Positions 1 through 6,958 of a stretch of DNA of 64,000 nucleotides are shown piece after piece. A model generated the notes under the pieces. It worked only from the letters and a program-made list of their open reading frames with translations, was not told the DNA's origin and searched no databases. Both the position numbers and the translations under genes were made by a program. Positions within the stretch are counted from its first letter, which is position 1. Each line of letters opens with the position of its first letter. The DNA is from Chloroflexota bacterium (GTDB lineage Bacteria; Chloroflexota; Anaerolineae; Anaerolineales; Villigracilaceae): contig JACRBJ010000023.1 of assembly GCA_016234555.1 (NCBI GenBank), positions 1 through 64,000 on the forward strand, read 5' to 3'.

Positions 1-68
1 ATGCGTTTCGAGAACAGTTTCGCAAAGGCTTCAAGGATCGTGATATATTCTGCGTGCAGGGTCGGCAT
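1..68 (-). CDS. Transposase, N-terminal fragment cut by window edge
   Basis: On the minus strand an ATG at 68 opens a frame reading MPTLHAEYITILEAFAKLFS and runs off the left edge after about 22 codons. An AAGAGGT ribosome site lies five bases upstream of the ATG. The opening strongly resembles the N-terminus of DDE transposases common in Anaerolineae genomes, which usually start with a similar ITIL-AFA-LFSKR phrase, but too little is visible to name the IS family. It would catalyse cut-and-paste transposition if intact. Its presence next to an AT-rich nuclease gene suggests that this edge is a site of recent insertion. The family call is from memory of the N-terminal motif only. Confidence 0.55.
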   Translation of the reverse strand, partial: MPTLHAEYITILEAFAKLFSKR

Positions 69-184
69 TGGCTACCTCTTGGTCGAGTGTTTGCCTTAGC
101 TTACCCTGCTTTTTGTTAATGTCCAAATGGATAAAGTCTAGGTTAGGCGCTAGTCATATAGAATAAACTTTGAAGTTGGAAATT

Positions 185-1204
185 ATGCCAAAAGTATCTA
201 AAGAGACATCCAGGCTTGTATCCAACATGATTTCAGCAGGAGTCTACACGGGAGGGTTTGTATTTATTATTGGGATTTATTTAATTATTTCTCATAACTT
301 ACCGTTTTATTTTTGCAATGGCTTAATGATTTTAGTTTTGGCTTTAGTAATAGGCATACCTACAGTCCTCATTTTCAACCACAACAAAGAAGTCGAAAAG
401 AAATATAGGGGTATGCAAATCGCAAACATTGACTCAATGACTGGCATTGAATTTGAGCAATATTTAAAAAGAATACTTACTAATCAAGGCTATAGTGTAA
501 GCATGACCGACGTTAGCGGGGATCTCGGCGTAGACCTCGTCGCATCGGGCAATGGCAATAGAATAGCAATTCAAGCAAAACGTCACAGCGACAAAGTTTC
601 TCGCCGTGCAATTAGCGACGCCGTGGCTGGCATGAATCATTATGGTTGCAATAAAGCAATGGTTATTACAAATAACTACTTCTCGCCTGGGGCAATTGTG
701 CTTGCGAAATCAACAGATTGTATACTTATTGACCGTGACACACTCGCCAAGTGGGTAAATGAATTTCAAAACACGGATTCCCAAATCGCCCAACTCCCTA
801 ATCCGTATATATTCGCTGGAGAAAATACAGCTACTGTTGAATGCAAGGATTGTAAAAACATGGTTCTACCAAGCGCAGAAGTCTGTCCAAAATGTGGCGC
901 AAAATTCCCAGCATCATATATCCCGTCCGAAGTAACTCTTCACCGCAAAAAAATATTGGGTTTGAGTTTATATACATTGACAATATTTGTTGATGACGTG
1001 GAAATTGGGGAATTAAAAGAAGATGACGAACTCAATTTCAAATTAGCCTGTGGCAACCATACCATTAGAGCCAAACACACTTTTGCATCTGGTGAAATCA
1101 CTATTGTAACCCTGCCTGCAAAAGCATATAAAATTGACGCAAGTATAAGTGCAGGTTTACTGAAAAATCATGTAAATTTTCAAGTAGCTATAAGTAACAC
1201 CTAA
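185..1204 (+). CDS. Mrr-like restriction endonuclease, membrane-anchored, with zinc ribbon
   Basis: A 339-residue protein. Residues about 15-60 form two hydrophobic helices. They are followed by a restriction-endonuclease-like (Mrr_cat) domain at about 85-195, with a GDLGVDLVA strand carrying the acidic metal ligand and an IQAKRH strand carrying the Q-x-K catalytic motif. A zinc ribbon follows at about 220-240 (CKDC and CPKCG), then a C-terminal beta-rich region. Such proteins cleave foreign or modified DNA, but the membrane anchor makes the true role uncertain. I chose the ATG at 185 (GGA four bases upstream) over an in-frame TTG at 170, which has no ribosome site. The gene is clearly richer in A and T than its neighbours and sits next to a transposase fragment, so horizontal acquisition is likely. 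Confidence 0.7.
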   Translation: MPKVSKETSRLVSNMISAGVYTGGFVFIIGIYLIISHNLPFYFCNGLMILVLALVIGIPTVLIFNHNKEVEKKYRGMQIANIDSMTGIEFEQYLKRILTNQGYSVSMTDVSGDLGVDLVASGNGNRIAIQAKRHSDKVSRRAISDAVAGMNHYGCNKAMVITNNYFSPGAIVLAKSTDCILIDRDTLAKWVNEFQNTDSQIAQLPNPYIFAGENTATVECKDCKNMVLPSAEVCPKCGAKFPASYIPSEVTLHRKKILGLSLYTLTIFVDDVEIGELKEDDELNFKLACGNHTIRAKHTFASGEITIVTLPAKAYKIDASISAGLLKNHVNFQVAISNT

Positions 1205-1221
1205 GTCCCTAACTAAGCTTT

Positions 1222-2394
1222 TTATTTCATCTGCGCGCGTTGAAAGAGCCAGACGCCCATGCCAAAGTACAGTCCTGTAAGAACGACCAGTGCCACCAAT
1301 TCATAAAGCACGTCGCCAAAGCCTGCGCCGAGAGTGAAAATCTTGTTGAGCGCCACCACCGCATGGGACGGGGGAAGAAAATCAGCCAGCGCAATGCTCC
1401 TGCCTGCAATCGTAAACAAATTCATGCGCGGAAGTGGAAACGCCGCGCCCGTGAGGAACATCAAAAAACCCAGCGGGAAATTGGCAATCACAAAAGCCTG
1501 TGAGACCGTCTTGGAGAAGCAAGCCACGATCAAGCCGATACCGATGATGGACAGGCTGGTGATTGCCACAATCACAAATGCCAGCCACAGCGGACCTTGA
1601 CTGCGGAATCCAAACCCAACTGCCGTGATAAAAGTCAATAGCACAGAGCCGACTGAAACCAGCGCCAGCCACAGAACTGTCCCGCCGAGGTACTCAAAGG
1701 AAGTCAGGCGCGTCAGGCGTAGGCGTTTCATTGCGCCCGTTTCGATGTCGCGGGCGGGAGTCATCGCCGCCTGGAAAATCATCAGCACAACCGCCAGCAC
1801 CAGCAAACCGGGGATGTAATTCTCGAACTCAGTCCGCGCCGCCGAATTGCCCAACGGAATCTCCACAAGGTTGACGGGACGCGCGGCAGAGGTGAATCCC
1901 TGTGTGTAGTTATCTGCAACCGTCATTGCCATCACCGCCGCGACGGTGTAGGTGGGGTTGGTCAGGTCGCCGATAAAAGTCAGGTCGGTGTTTGCGGACG
2001 TGTCCCCTGCGCGAAACGCAGAAAGGCTTTCAGAAAAATCTGCGGGGATGATGACCAGCGCGGCGGCTTCACGATTGCGAAGACGAGTCTCAGCGTCGGC
2101 GCGATCAGTGGCTTCAACCACACGCAACAAAGCGCCACCGTTTTCATAGGTCAAACCGCGCAAGCCATCCACCACTTCCTGTCCAGCAGACAGAGTCGTA
2201 CCATCCGCTTGAACGGCTGGGACATCCTGATTGATGACCAGCACGCCATACGACGTCGTGCCGCTGGCTCCCGTCATCAGCCAGTAGATCATCACAAACA
2301 ATGGAGCAAAGGCAAGACTCAAGCCAACGACCCACAGATCGCGCCTTTGCTCGCGGACACTCTTCCGAAAAACACTCCACAATCTATGCATCAT
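1222..2394 (-). CDS. ABC-2 type transporter permease
   Basis: A 390-residue membrane protein. One helix lies near residues 23-42, followed by a large outside domain of about 150 residues (SYGVLVINQDVPAV onward). Five further helices fill the C-terminal half (LVLAVVLMIFQAA, LVSVGSVLLTFITAVGFGF, AFVIVAITSLSIIGIGLIVA and others). This is the layout of ABC2_membrane_3 / YhgE-like exporter subunits. It pairs with the ATPase gene just upstream, overlapping it by four bases, to form a drug or lipid exporter. It is the last gene of the TetR-headed operon. The substrate cannot be read from sequence. Confidence 0.88.
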   Translation of the reverse strand: MMHRLWSVFRKSVREQRRDLWVVGLSLAFAPLFVMIYWLMTGASGTTSYGVLVINQDVPAVQADGTTLSAGQEVVDGLRGLTYENGGALLRVVEATDRADAETRLRNREAAALVIIPADFSESLSAFRAGDTSANTDLTFIGDLTNPTYTVAAVMAMTVADNYTQGFTSAARPVNLVEIPLGNSAARTEFENYIPGLLVLAVVLMIFQAAMTPARDIETGAMKRLRLTRLTSFEYLGGTVLWLALVSVGSVLLTFITAVGFGFRSQGPLWLAFVIVAITSLSIIGIGLIVACFSKTVSQAFVIANFPLGFLMFLTGAAFPLPRMNLFTIAGRSIALADFLPPSHAVVALNKIFTLGAGFGDVLYELVALVVLTGLYFGMGVWLFQRAQMK

Positions 2395-3329
2395 TCACGC
2401 AATCTCCTCCCCGTCAGCGACAGGAAAACATCTTCCAATGTGTTGGTTCGCAGACGCACGTCCCCCAGCGTCACACCCACCGAGCGCAGGCTTTCCAACA
2501 TCCCCCCAAGCTGGTCGATCAATCCCCTGCCGCGAACGGTCAGTGTGTGGTTAACAGTAGAAACCGTCAGCGTGGATTTGCTCAAAAGCGCGGAGGCAAC
2601 TTCGAGGTCGGCAGGCGAAGTCAGTTCGATGTCCAGCACATCCCCCTCCCCTATCGTCCGCTTGAGGGCGTCGGGAGTATCCAGCGCAACCAGCCGCCCG
2701 TGGTCAATGATCGCCACACGGTCGGCGACGCGCTCGGCTTCGTCCATGTTGTGGGTCGTGAGGATGACGGTCTTCTTCCTCGCCAGCGAACGGATGGTCT
2801 CACGGACAAGCACGCGGCTTTGCGGATCAAGCCCCGCTTCGGGTTCATCGAGGACGATGACCTGCGGATCGTGAACCAGTGCCAGCGCGATGTTGAGGCG
2901 ACGCTTCATACCACCCGAAAGCTGGTTGCCCAGTTCCCCAGACTTGGTAGCCAGCCCAAGCTTTTCGAGCCACTCCGCGCCACGCTGGCGTGCGACCTTG
3001 CGCGGAACGCCGTACGCCTCGCCGATGAATTCAAGCTGTTCGAGACAGGTGAGCTTGTCCCACAGAATGGTCTCCTGCGGACAGACGCCAACCCGCGCCC
3101 GCACTTCGGGGTCGCCGCCGTGGACGGGTTTGCCATGCAGTAAAACCTGACCCGCGTCGGGCTTGAGCAGTCCGCACATCATGTTGATGGACGTGGTCTT
3201 GCCTGCGCCGTTGGGACCGAGGAAGCCGAAGATTTCTCCTTCGTGGACTTCGAGCGAGAGGTCGTCAACGGCGGTGAGCGCGCCGAAGCGTTTTGTTAGA
3301 TTTTTGGTTTGTAAAACGGAAGCGGTCAT
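2391..3329 (-). CDS. ABC transporter ATP-binding protein (drug/ABC-2 exporter type)
   Basis: A 312-residue ATPase. Walker A is GPNGAGKTT near residue 38, the signature is LSGGMKRR near 138, Walker B with catalytic Glu is VIVLDEPEAGLDP, and the switch His is in LTTHNMDEAERV. The LSGGMKRRL signature and the C-terminal extension of about 90 residues are typical of DrrA/CcmA-like ATPases that energise ABC-2 exporters. It overlaps the permease gene by four bases and starts eight bases after the oxidoreductase gene, so the genes are almost certainly co-transcribed. Export of a hydrophobic compound sensed by the operon's TetR regulator is the natural inference. Confidence 0.93.
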   Translation of the reverse strand: MTASVLQTKNLTKRFGALTAVDDLSLEVHEGEIFGFLGPNGAGKTTSINMMCGLLKPDAGQVLLHGKPVHGGDPEVRARVGVCPQETILWDKLTCLEQLEFIGEAYGVPRKVARQRGAEWLEKLGLATKSGELGNQLSGGMKRRLNIALALVHDPQVIVLDEPEAGLDPQSRVLVRETIRSLARKKTVILTTHNMDEAERVADRVAIIDHGRLVALDTPDALKRTIGEGDVLDIELTSPADLEVASALLSKSTLTVSTVNHTLTVRGRGLIDQLGGMLESLRSVGVTLGDVRLRTNTLEDVFLSLTGRRLRE

Positions 3330-3336
3330 TCGATCC

Positions 3337-3891
3337 TTATCGCAGAAGCAGGATGATCAAAATCGCTGTAATTATGAAAGTCCAAATCCATGCCCAGCCG
3401 CCCGCATCGGACGGTCCGCTGCCAAGTCCCAGCGGATGAAAGCGTAAAAGAGGAAGGTCTTCTATCTTTCGAGCCAGTTCATCATCGGTGATTGTGAATG
3501 GGTTATAGCCCTCAAAGAAGCCGGCGAACCCAGCGTTCTTAAGTATCTGGCGAGTGATCACGATTTTTTGTTTGGGGTCGGCGGCTTCCTCCACATGGGC
3601 ATGGATGCTGCCGCCAGGCAGGATCAAATCCACTTCAGGGTTGGCAAGCAGGTTACGGAACCAGTCCGAAGTTGTGCGTCCGCCAGAGATGCAGTAGACA
3701 TCGCCCTTGTAAATGGCATAATTAACCGGCGTCAGGCGCACCTTACCCGTCTTTCGCCCGATGACTTTCATCACCATGATATAACCCGAAAATGGGTTGC
3801 CAAAGAACGGTCCAAAACCGAGACGGAACATGGGAACCATGAAGAACTTGTTGAGGAACCAGAAAATGCGTCGCATGAGCGGGGTCATCAA
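3337..3891 (-). CDS. Deazaflavin-dependent nitroreductase (Ddn/DUF385 family) with membrane tail
   Basis: A 184-residue protein of the Ddn-like, F420-type split-barrel family. The diagnostic stretch is VIGRKTGKVRLTPVNYAI, followed by YCISGGRTTSDWFRNLLANP and a strand with VDLILPGG. The family binds F420 or other deazaflavin/flavin cofactors and reduces quinones, nitro compounds or similar substrates. Unusually, the last 20 residues form a hydrophobic helix (WAWIWTFIITAILIILLL), which would tether the enzyme to the membrane. Its stop codon directly precedes the ABC ATPase gene and its ATG abuts the stop of the upstream methyltransferase gene, placing it inside the TetR operon. Confidence 0.82.
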   Translation of the reverse strand: MMTPLMRRIFWFLNKFFMVPMFRLGFGPFFGNPFSGYIMVMKVIGRKTGKVRLTPVNYAIYKGDVYCISGGRTTSDWFRNLLANPEVDLILPGGSIHAHVEEAADPKQKIVITRQILKNAGFAGFFEGYNPFTITDDELARKIEDLPLLRFHPLGLGSGPSDAGGWAWIWTFIITAILIILLLR

Positions 3892-4455
3892 TTAACTCCT
3901 TTTGGGCAGACCAAAATAACGCGGTACCTTTTGACGATATTCCCGGTGGGACTCGCCGTAGGTACGGGTCAGGTGTTCCTCTTCGACGAGGGTCACTGCA
4001 TAGACAAGCGCGGCATAAGCCAGCAAACCAACCCAGGCGAGGGTGTTCCACCAGGCGAGGAAAAATCCGAGGATAAACAGTCCATAGCCGACAAACTGCG
4101 GGTTGCGGCTGTAACGATAGAGTTTGTTCGTCTGCAAGCCTGGCGTGTCACTGCCAACCCAACGGGAAAATTTTTGAAAGAGGTCCATCGCGTAGAGCGT
4201 AATTCCAACCCCGATGACCATCAACGGCAACCCAAGCCAGGCGAGCGTTCCCATGGGAGGTACGGTACTTTCCGCGCCCCATGCCAGCATCCCACAGAAC
4301 ATGCCGTGGAAGCCGTACATGACCACATGCAGGATCGAACCGAACCAGGTGAGTTTGCCCCGCTGCTTGTATTCCCGCCGCAGCCACCAGAGGCAGAGAG
4401 GGGAAAATATGAGAAAGAGCAAACCAGAAATAATGCGTGCTGACGTGTCTGTCAT
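3892..4455 (-). CDS. Isoprenylcysteine carboxyl methyltransferase-like membrane protein
   Basis: A 187-residue integral membrane protein with about four to five helices. The C-terminal half holds the ICMT/PEMT-like signature: LYRYSRNPQFVGYGLF, then VEEEHLTRTYGESHREYRQK with the conserved Glu and closing Y-x-x-x-V-P-R-Y. Members methylate isoprenylcysteine, phospholipid amines or unknown lipids using SAM; in bacteria the substrate is rarely known. The frame ends immediately before the Ddn-like gene and begins nine bases after the TetR gene. An AAAGGT ribosome site precedes the ATG. Co-regulation with an exporter suggests modification of a membrane-soluble molecule, which is an inference. Confidence 0.8.
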   Translation of the reverse strand: MTDTSARIISGLLFLIFSPLCLWWLRREYKQRGKLTWFGSILHVVMYGFHGMFCGMLAWGAESTVPPMGTLAWLGLPLMVIGVGITLYAMDLFQKFSRWVGSDTPGLQTNKLYRYSRNPQFVGYGLFILGFFLAWWNTLAWVGLLAYAALVYAVTLVEEEHLTRTYGESHREYRQKVPRYFGLPKRS

Positions 4456-4464
4456 TTTTACCTT

Positions 4465-5190
4465 TTACATAAGTTGAGAGTTTTGTATGGCAATGCCATT
4501 TACTATCAAATCCACCACAGAGTCGATCACACGCTCCAGCGGCATGGACTCATCCGTGACGCGGAAATAGTTGTTAAGATACGGCAGTAGTTGCGAGTCG
4601 CCGACAGCAATGATGAGCGCATTCACCACCCGCGCTGTCGCATCCAAATCCAAATCGGGACGGAGTTCACCGCGCCCTTGGGCAAGGGTCAGCAGGTTTT
4701 TGATAATTTCCAGCATGGCGTCGGCGATGGGCTGTACAACGGTCTGGGCAAGTGTGGGATCGCCCGTATAAGCCGCCCGCGCAACAAACTGAACCAGACC
4801 CGTCATCGTGTCACCCCATTCCATTCCACCCATGAGGTAGGCTCGCAGGGCATCCCGCAGGGGAAGGTCATGCAGGTAGGGTTCGATCAACTGGAAGGCG
4901 TCGGTCATCAGGCCGGCAGAAAGTCTCGTGGCAAAGGTCAGCAAGCCTTCGCGGTTGTTGAAGTACTGATACAGCGATCCCACCGCCACCCCTGCCCTAT
5001 CCGCCACCTGCTTGATGTTGACCGAGGTCGGACCTTTCTCGATGGCTTCGTCCAGAATCGCCTCGACAATTGCCTGCTGTCGCTCCGGGTCGAGACGGCG
5101 GAAAGTGCGCGTGACCACGCCCTCCTGCTCGAACTTCAGGATGTAAGCGTGGATTTGATTCCAGTCAGCGTAAAAAGAATTGTGAACCAT
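4465..5190 (-). CDS. TetR/AcrR family transcriptional regulator
   Basis: A 241-residue repressor. The helix-turn-helix lies at about residues 45-80 of this start (IKQVADRAGVAVGSLYQYF, then NREGLLTF), followed by a helical ligand-binding domain. I place the start at 5190, not at the upstream in-frame ATG at 5220. A near-consensus promoter (TTGACA, 17-base spacer, TAAAAT) occupies 5199-5227, so 5220 lies inside the promoter while 5190 falls at the expected transcription start. The mRNA would be essentially leaderless. It is the first gene of the five-gene exporter operon, and the half-site array over its own promoter indicates autoregulation and control of the whole operon. Confidence 0.9.
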   Translation of the reverse strand: MVHNSFYADWNQIHAYILKFEQEGVVTRTFRRLDPERQQAIVEAILDEAIEKGPTSVNIKQVADRAGVAVGSLYQYFNNREGLLTFATRLSAGLMTDAFQLIEPYLHDLPLRDALRAYLMGGMEWGDTMTGLVQFVARAAYTGDPTLAQTVVQPIADAMLEIIKNLLTLAQGRGELRPDLDLDATARVVNALIIAVGDSQLLPYLNNYFRVTDESMPLERVIDSVVDLIVNGIAIQNSQLM

Positions 5191-5227
5191 TAGTTCATAT
5201 TTTATGAACATTTTGTTCATCTGTCAA
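5182..5227 (-). promoter_or_regulatory. Promoter with four-half-site TetR operator
   Basis: On the minus strand, -35 TTGACA is at 5222-5227 and -10 TAAAAT at 5199-5204, with a 17-base spacer. Overlaid are hexamers at 5182 (GTGAAC), 5193 (GTTCAT), 5204 (ATGAAC) and 5215 (GTTCAT). They alternate in orientation and repeat every 11 bases exactly, giving two perfect palindromes and one with a single mismatch. This is the geometry expected for cooperative binding of more than one TetR dimer across the promoter. Assignment to this TetR protein is inferred from position. Confidence 0.8.
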
Positions 5228-5308
5228 GGTCATTGAAATCGAAGTGCGGCTCTGCCGGCTGTGATAACATTCACCATAGGTAAACATCCAGCCCATAGGA
5301 CAAGTCTC

Positions 5309-6658
5309 ATGAACCAGCTCTTCATTTCTTATTCCCGCAAGGATACAGAGTTTGCCAGAAAATTGACCGACAAGTTTGCCGGGCAAAATATGGAAACCTG
5401 GGTGGACTGGCAGGATATTCCCCCCACTGTCGACTGGATGAAGGAGGTTGAAAAAGGAATCGAGGAAGCTGACAACTTCATTTTCATTGTCAGCCCTGAT
5501 TCCATCCGCTCAGAGGTGTGCGCCAGCGAATTGACGCATGCCATCAAAAACGGCAAACGTATTATCCCAGTGATGGCGCGCGAAATCGATTTCAAGGAAG
5601 CTCCATCCACGCTGACACATTTGAACTTCATTTTCTTTTCGCGTCCGCAGGATAAATTCGAAGAGGCGTTCGACAGATTGCTCACTGCCATCCGCACTGA
5701 TTACGACTGGGTGCAGGCGCACGCACGTTTGCAAGTCAAGGCGCTGGAATGGGAACGCAATCAAAAGGAAGACAGTTTTCTCCTGCGTGGAGGCGAACTC
5801 GCCGACGCGGAGGCTCAGGTGCGGGTAAATGCCGGAAAATCACCAAGCCCCACCGCCCTGCAAAGTGAATATATTTCAACCAGCCGCTCGAATGAAAATG
5901 CTGAGATCGAGGAGGAACGCGCAAAAGAGCAACAACTATTGCTCGAAAAGAAACTCGGCGCCCGTCTGCGCCGGCTGACCTATTTATTGCTTGGAGTTTT
6001 TACCGTTGCATACATTGCGCTGTTCCTCTGGCTGAACACCGTCACCAGCACGATGGCGGTCAACTCGCTCAAGGACCAGATGCTTGCGCTTGTGGAGACC
6101 AGCGTCTGTTTCATCAACGGCGACGATTACGACGCTTTTATCAATCAGTTCCCTGAAACGGGCGACGAGGTATACGAGGATGATTATTACTGGGCGCTCG
6201 ATTCTTTCATGCTGGATGTAATAGATACCAATGAAAATATCGAAAAGGAAGTTGTGTTGTATACGATTGTCAGGGGAAATAAAGCCAGCGAGTTTTTGAT
6301 CGTCAACTCCACAGACCCCGAAGCGGACGTCGACTATAAGACGTCGATCATTGCCCCCAATGTGAACGTCCCTCAAATCGCGGGGCTGGAAAAGACCGTG
6401 GCAGACACAACAATCTACACGGACGAATGGGGAACCTGGATTTCGGCCTGTTCCCCCATCCTCAAATCCAACGAAGAATCCGTCGGCGCGTTGTGCGCGG
6501 ACTTTAATGCCCAGCTTCTGGAGGATACCCGCGAAAGAGTAACCACCACTCTGGGGCTTGCGTTCCTCGCCATTTACCCGGCAATGATTATCCTCGTCCT
6601 CTTCGCAACCCGCTCGATTCAAAAGACCCGTAATAACCTTATCAAAAAAACTCCTTGA
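5309..6658 (+). CDS. TIR-domain protein with two membrane helices and an outside sensor-like domain
   Basis: A 449-residue protein. Residues 1-135 are a TIR domain (QLFISYSRKDTEFARKL, then VDWQDIPPTVDWMKEV and DNFIFIVSPDSIRSEVCASEL). A charged, partly coiled-coil linker follows to about 215. Helix one is near 223-243, a region of about 170 residues follows, and helix two is near 414-434 with a short basic tail. The positive-inside rule puts the middle region outside the cell. It ends in a Cache-like phrase (TDEWGTWISACSPI, then VGALCADFNAQLL). TIR domains in bacteria often cleave NAD or signal in defence. Start 5309 is chosen for AGGA eight bases upstream; an in-frame ATG at 5261 lacks a site. 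The function is unknown. Confidence 0.82.
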   Translation: MNQLFISYSRKDTEFARKLTDKFAGQNMETWVDWQDIPPTVDWMKEVEKGIEEADNFIFIVSPDSIRSEVCASELTHAIKNGKRIIPVMAREIDFKEAPSTLTHLNFIFFSRPQDKFEEAFDRLLTAIRTDYDWVQAHARLQVKALEWERNQKEDSFLLRGGELADAEAQVRVNAGKSPSPTALQSEYISTSRSNENAEIEEERAKEQQLLLEKKLGARLRRLTYLLLGVFTVAYIALFLWLNTVTSTMAVNSLKDQMLALVETSVCFINGDDYDAFINQFPETGDEVYEDDYYWALDSFMLDVIDTNENIEKEVVLYTIVRGNKASEFLIVNSTDPEADVDYKTSIIAPNVNVPQIAGLEKTVADTTIYTDEWGTWISACSPILKSNEESVGALCADFNAQLLEDTRERVTTTLGLAFLAIYPAMIILVLFATRSIQKTRNNLIKKTP

Positions 6659-6684
6659 CACATCCCGTTTCGTGGGTGTAAACT
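6655..6684 (+). promoter_or_regulatory. Sigma-70-type promoter of leader RNA A
   Basis: TTGACA at 6655-6660 (overlapping the TIR gene stop) and TAAACT at 6679-6684, separated by 18 bases. Expected transcription start is about 6691. It drives the short structured transcript ahead of the ABC exporter genes. Confidence 0.7.
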
Positions 6685-6728
6685 CGACCCATCGTAAGAA
6701 AAATTTCAAAGAAAGGAGCGCACTCTTC

Positions 6729-6806
6729 ATGTTTACCAAGCTTTTTATTCTCCCCAACGCAGTTGGCAAATTGCCTTCTCGGAGTGCGCCTGTAGACCGA
6801 AACTAG
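6729..6806 (+). CDS. Short ORF in leader RNA A (25 codons)
   Basis: An ATG at 6729 with AAGGAG at 6713-6718 opens a 25-residue frame beginning MFTKLFILPNAVGK and ending at a TAG at 6804. It lies wholly inside the leader transcript, and its 3' third contains the strand that pairs with the ribosome-site region. It may be a regulatory leader peptide whose translation melts the stem, or a small protein. No homology is recognised. Confidence is limited because short frames arise by chance, but the same arrangement recurs at 30587-30652. Confidence 0.4.
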   Translation: MFTKLFILPNAVGKLPSRSAPVDRN

Positions 6807-6835
6807 GTCTCTTTCTGTCCCCTGTTTTCTTTGGG

Positions 6836-6864
6836 CTGTGGCGCATCCGCCGCAGTCTTTTTTG
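6836..6864 (+). terminator. Intrinsic terminator of leader RNA A
   Basis: Eight-base-pair GC-rich stem CTGTGGCG / CGCCGCAG (one G-T pair) at 6836-6855 with a CATC loop, followed by TCTTTTTTG. Confidence 0.75.
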
Positions 6865-6881
6865 TTTAATTTTTCGTTGAA

Positions 6882-6943
6882 AACCTGACAGGTCTCCATG
6901 CGAGCCCAACAACGGAAACGGCTTTGATGAGACCTGTCAGGTT
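6882..6943. repeat. Compound inverted repeat, ACCTGACAGGT family
   Basis: Arms AACCTGACAGGTCTC (6882-6896) and its perfect complement (6929-6943) flank a partly paired 32-base centre. Each arm is itself near-palindromic. A relative with the same core sits at 46524-46617. Confidence 0.75.
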
Positions 6944-6958
6944 TCTGAGGAACCTTTT

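Larger units (their letters stand above)
6691..6864 (+). ncRNA. Structured leader or small RNA A (about 170 nt)
   Basis: Between a strong promoter and an intrinsic terminator lies a transcript of about 170 nt. It contains a 25-codon ORF with a Shine-Dalgarno site, and an 8-bp stem joining the site's 3' edge (6718-6725) to 6782-6789 inside the ORF. A small AGACC/GGTCT hairpin and a terminator follow. The 5' part shares a 12-base identity (CAAAGAAAGGAG) and an identical 44-base -10-to-ATG distance with the minus-strand element at 30514-30690. It may be an attenuator for the exporter genes at 6959 or a free small RNA. No named RNA family was recognised. Confidence 0.5.

Noticed and set aside
170..184. 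TTG start for the Mrr-like gene
   Set aside because: No ribosome site; the ATG at 185 has GGA at the right distance.
2209..3143. Overlapping plus-strand frames of 221 and 280 codons
   Set aside because: Opposite the ABC-2 permease and ATPase genes, whose motifs are complete.
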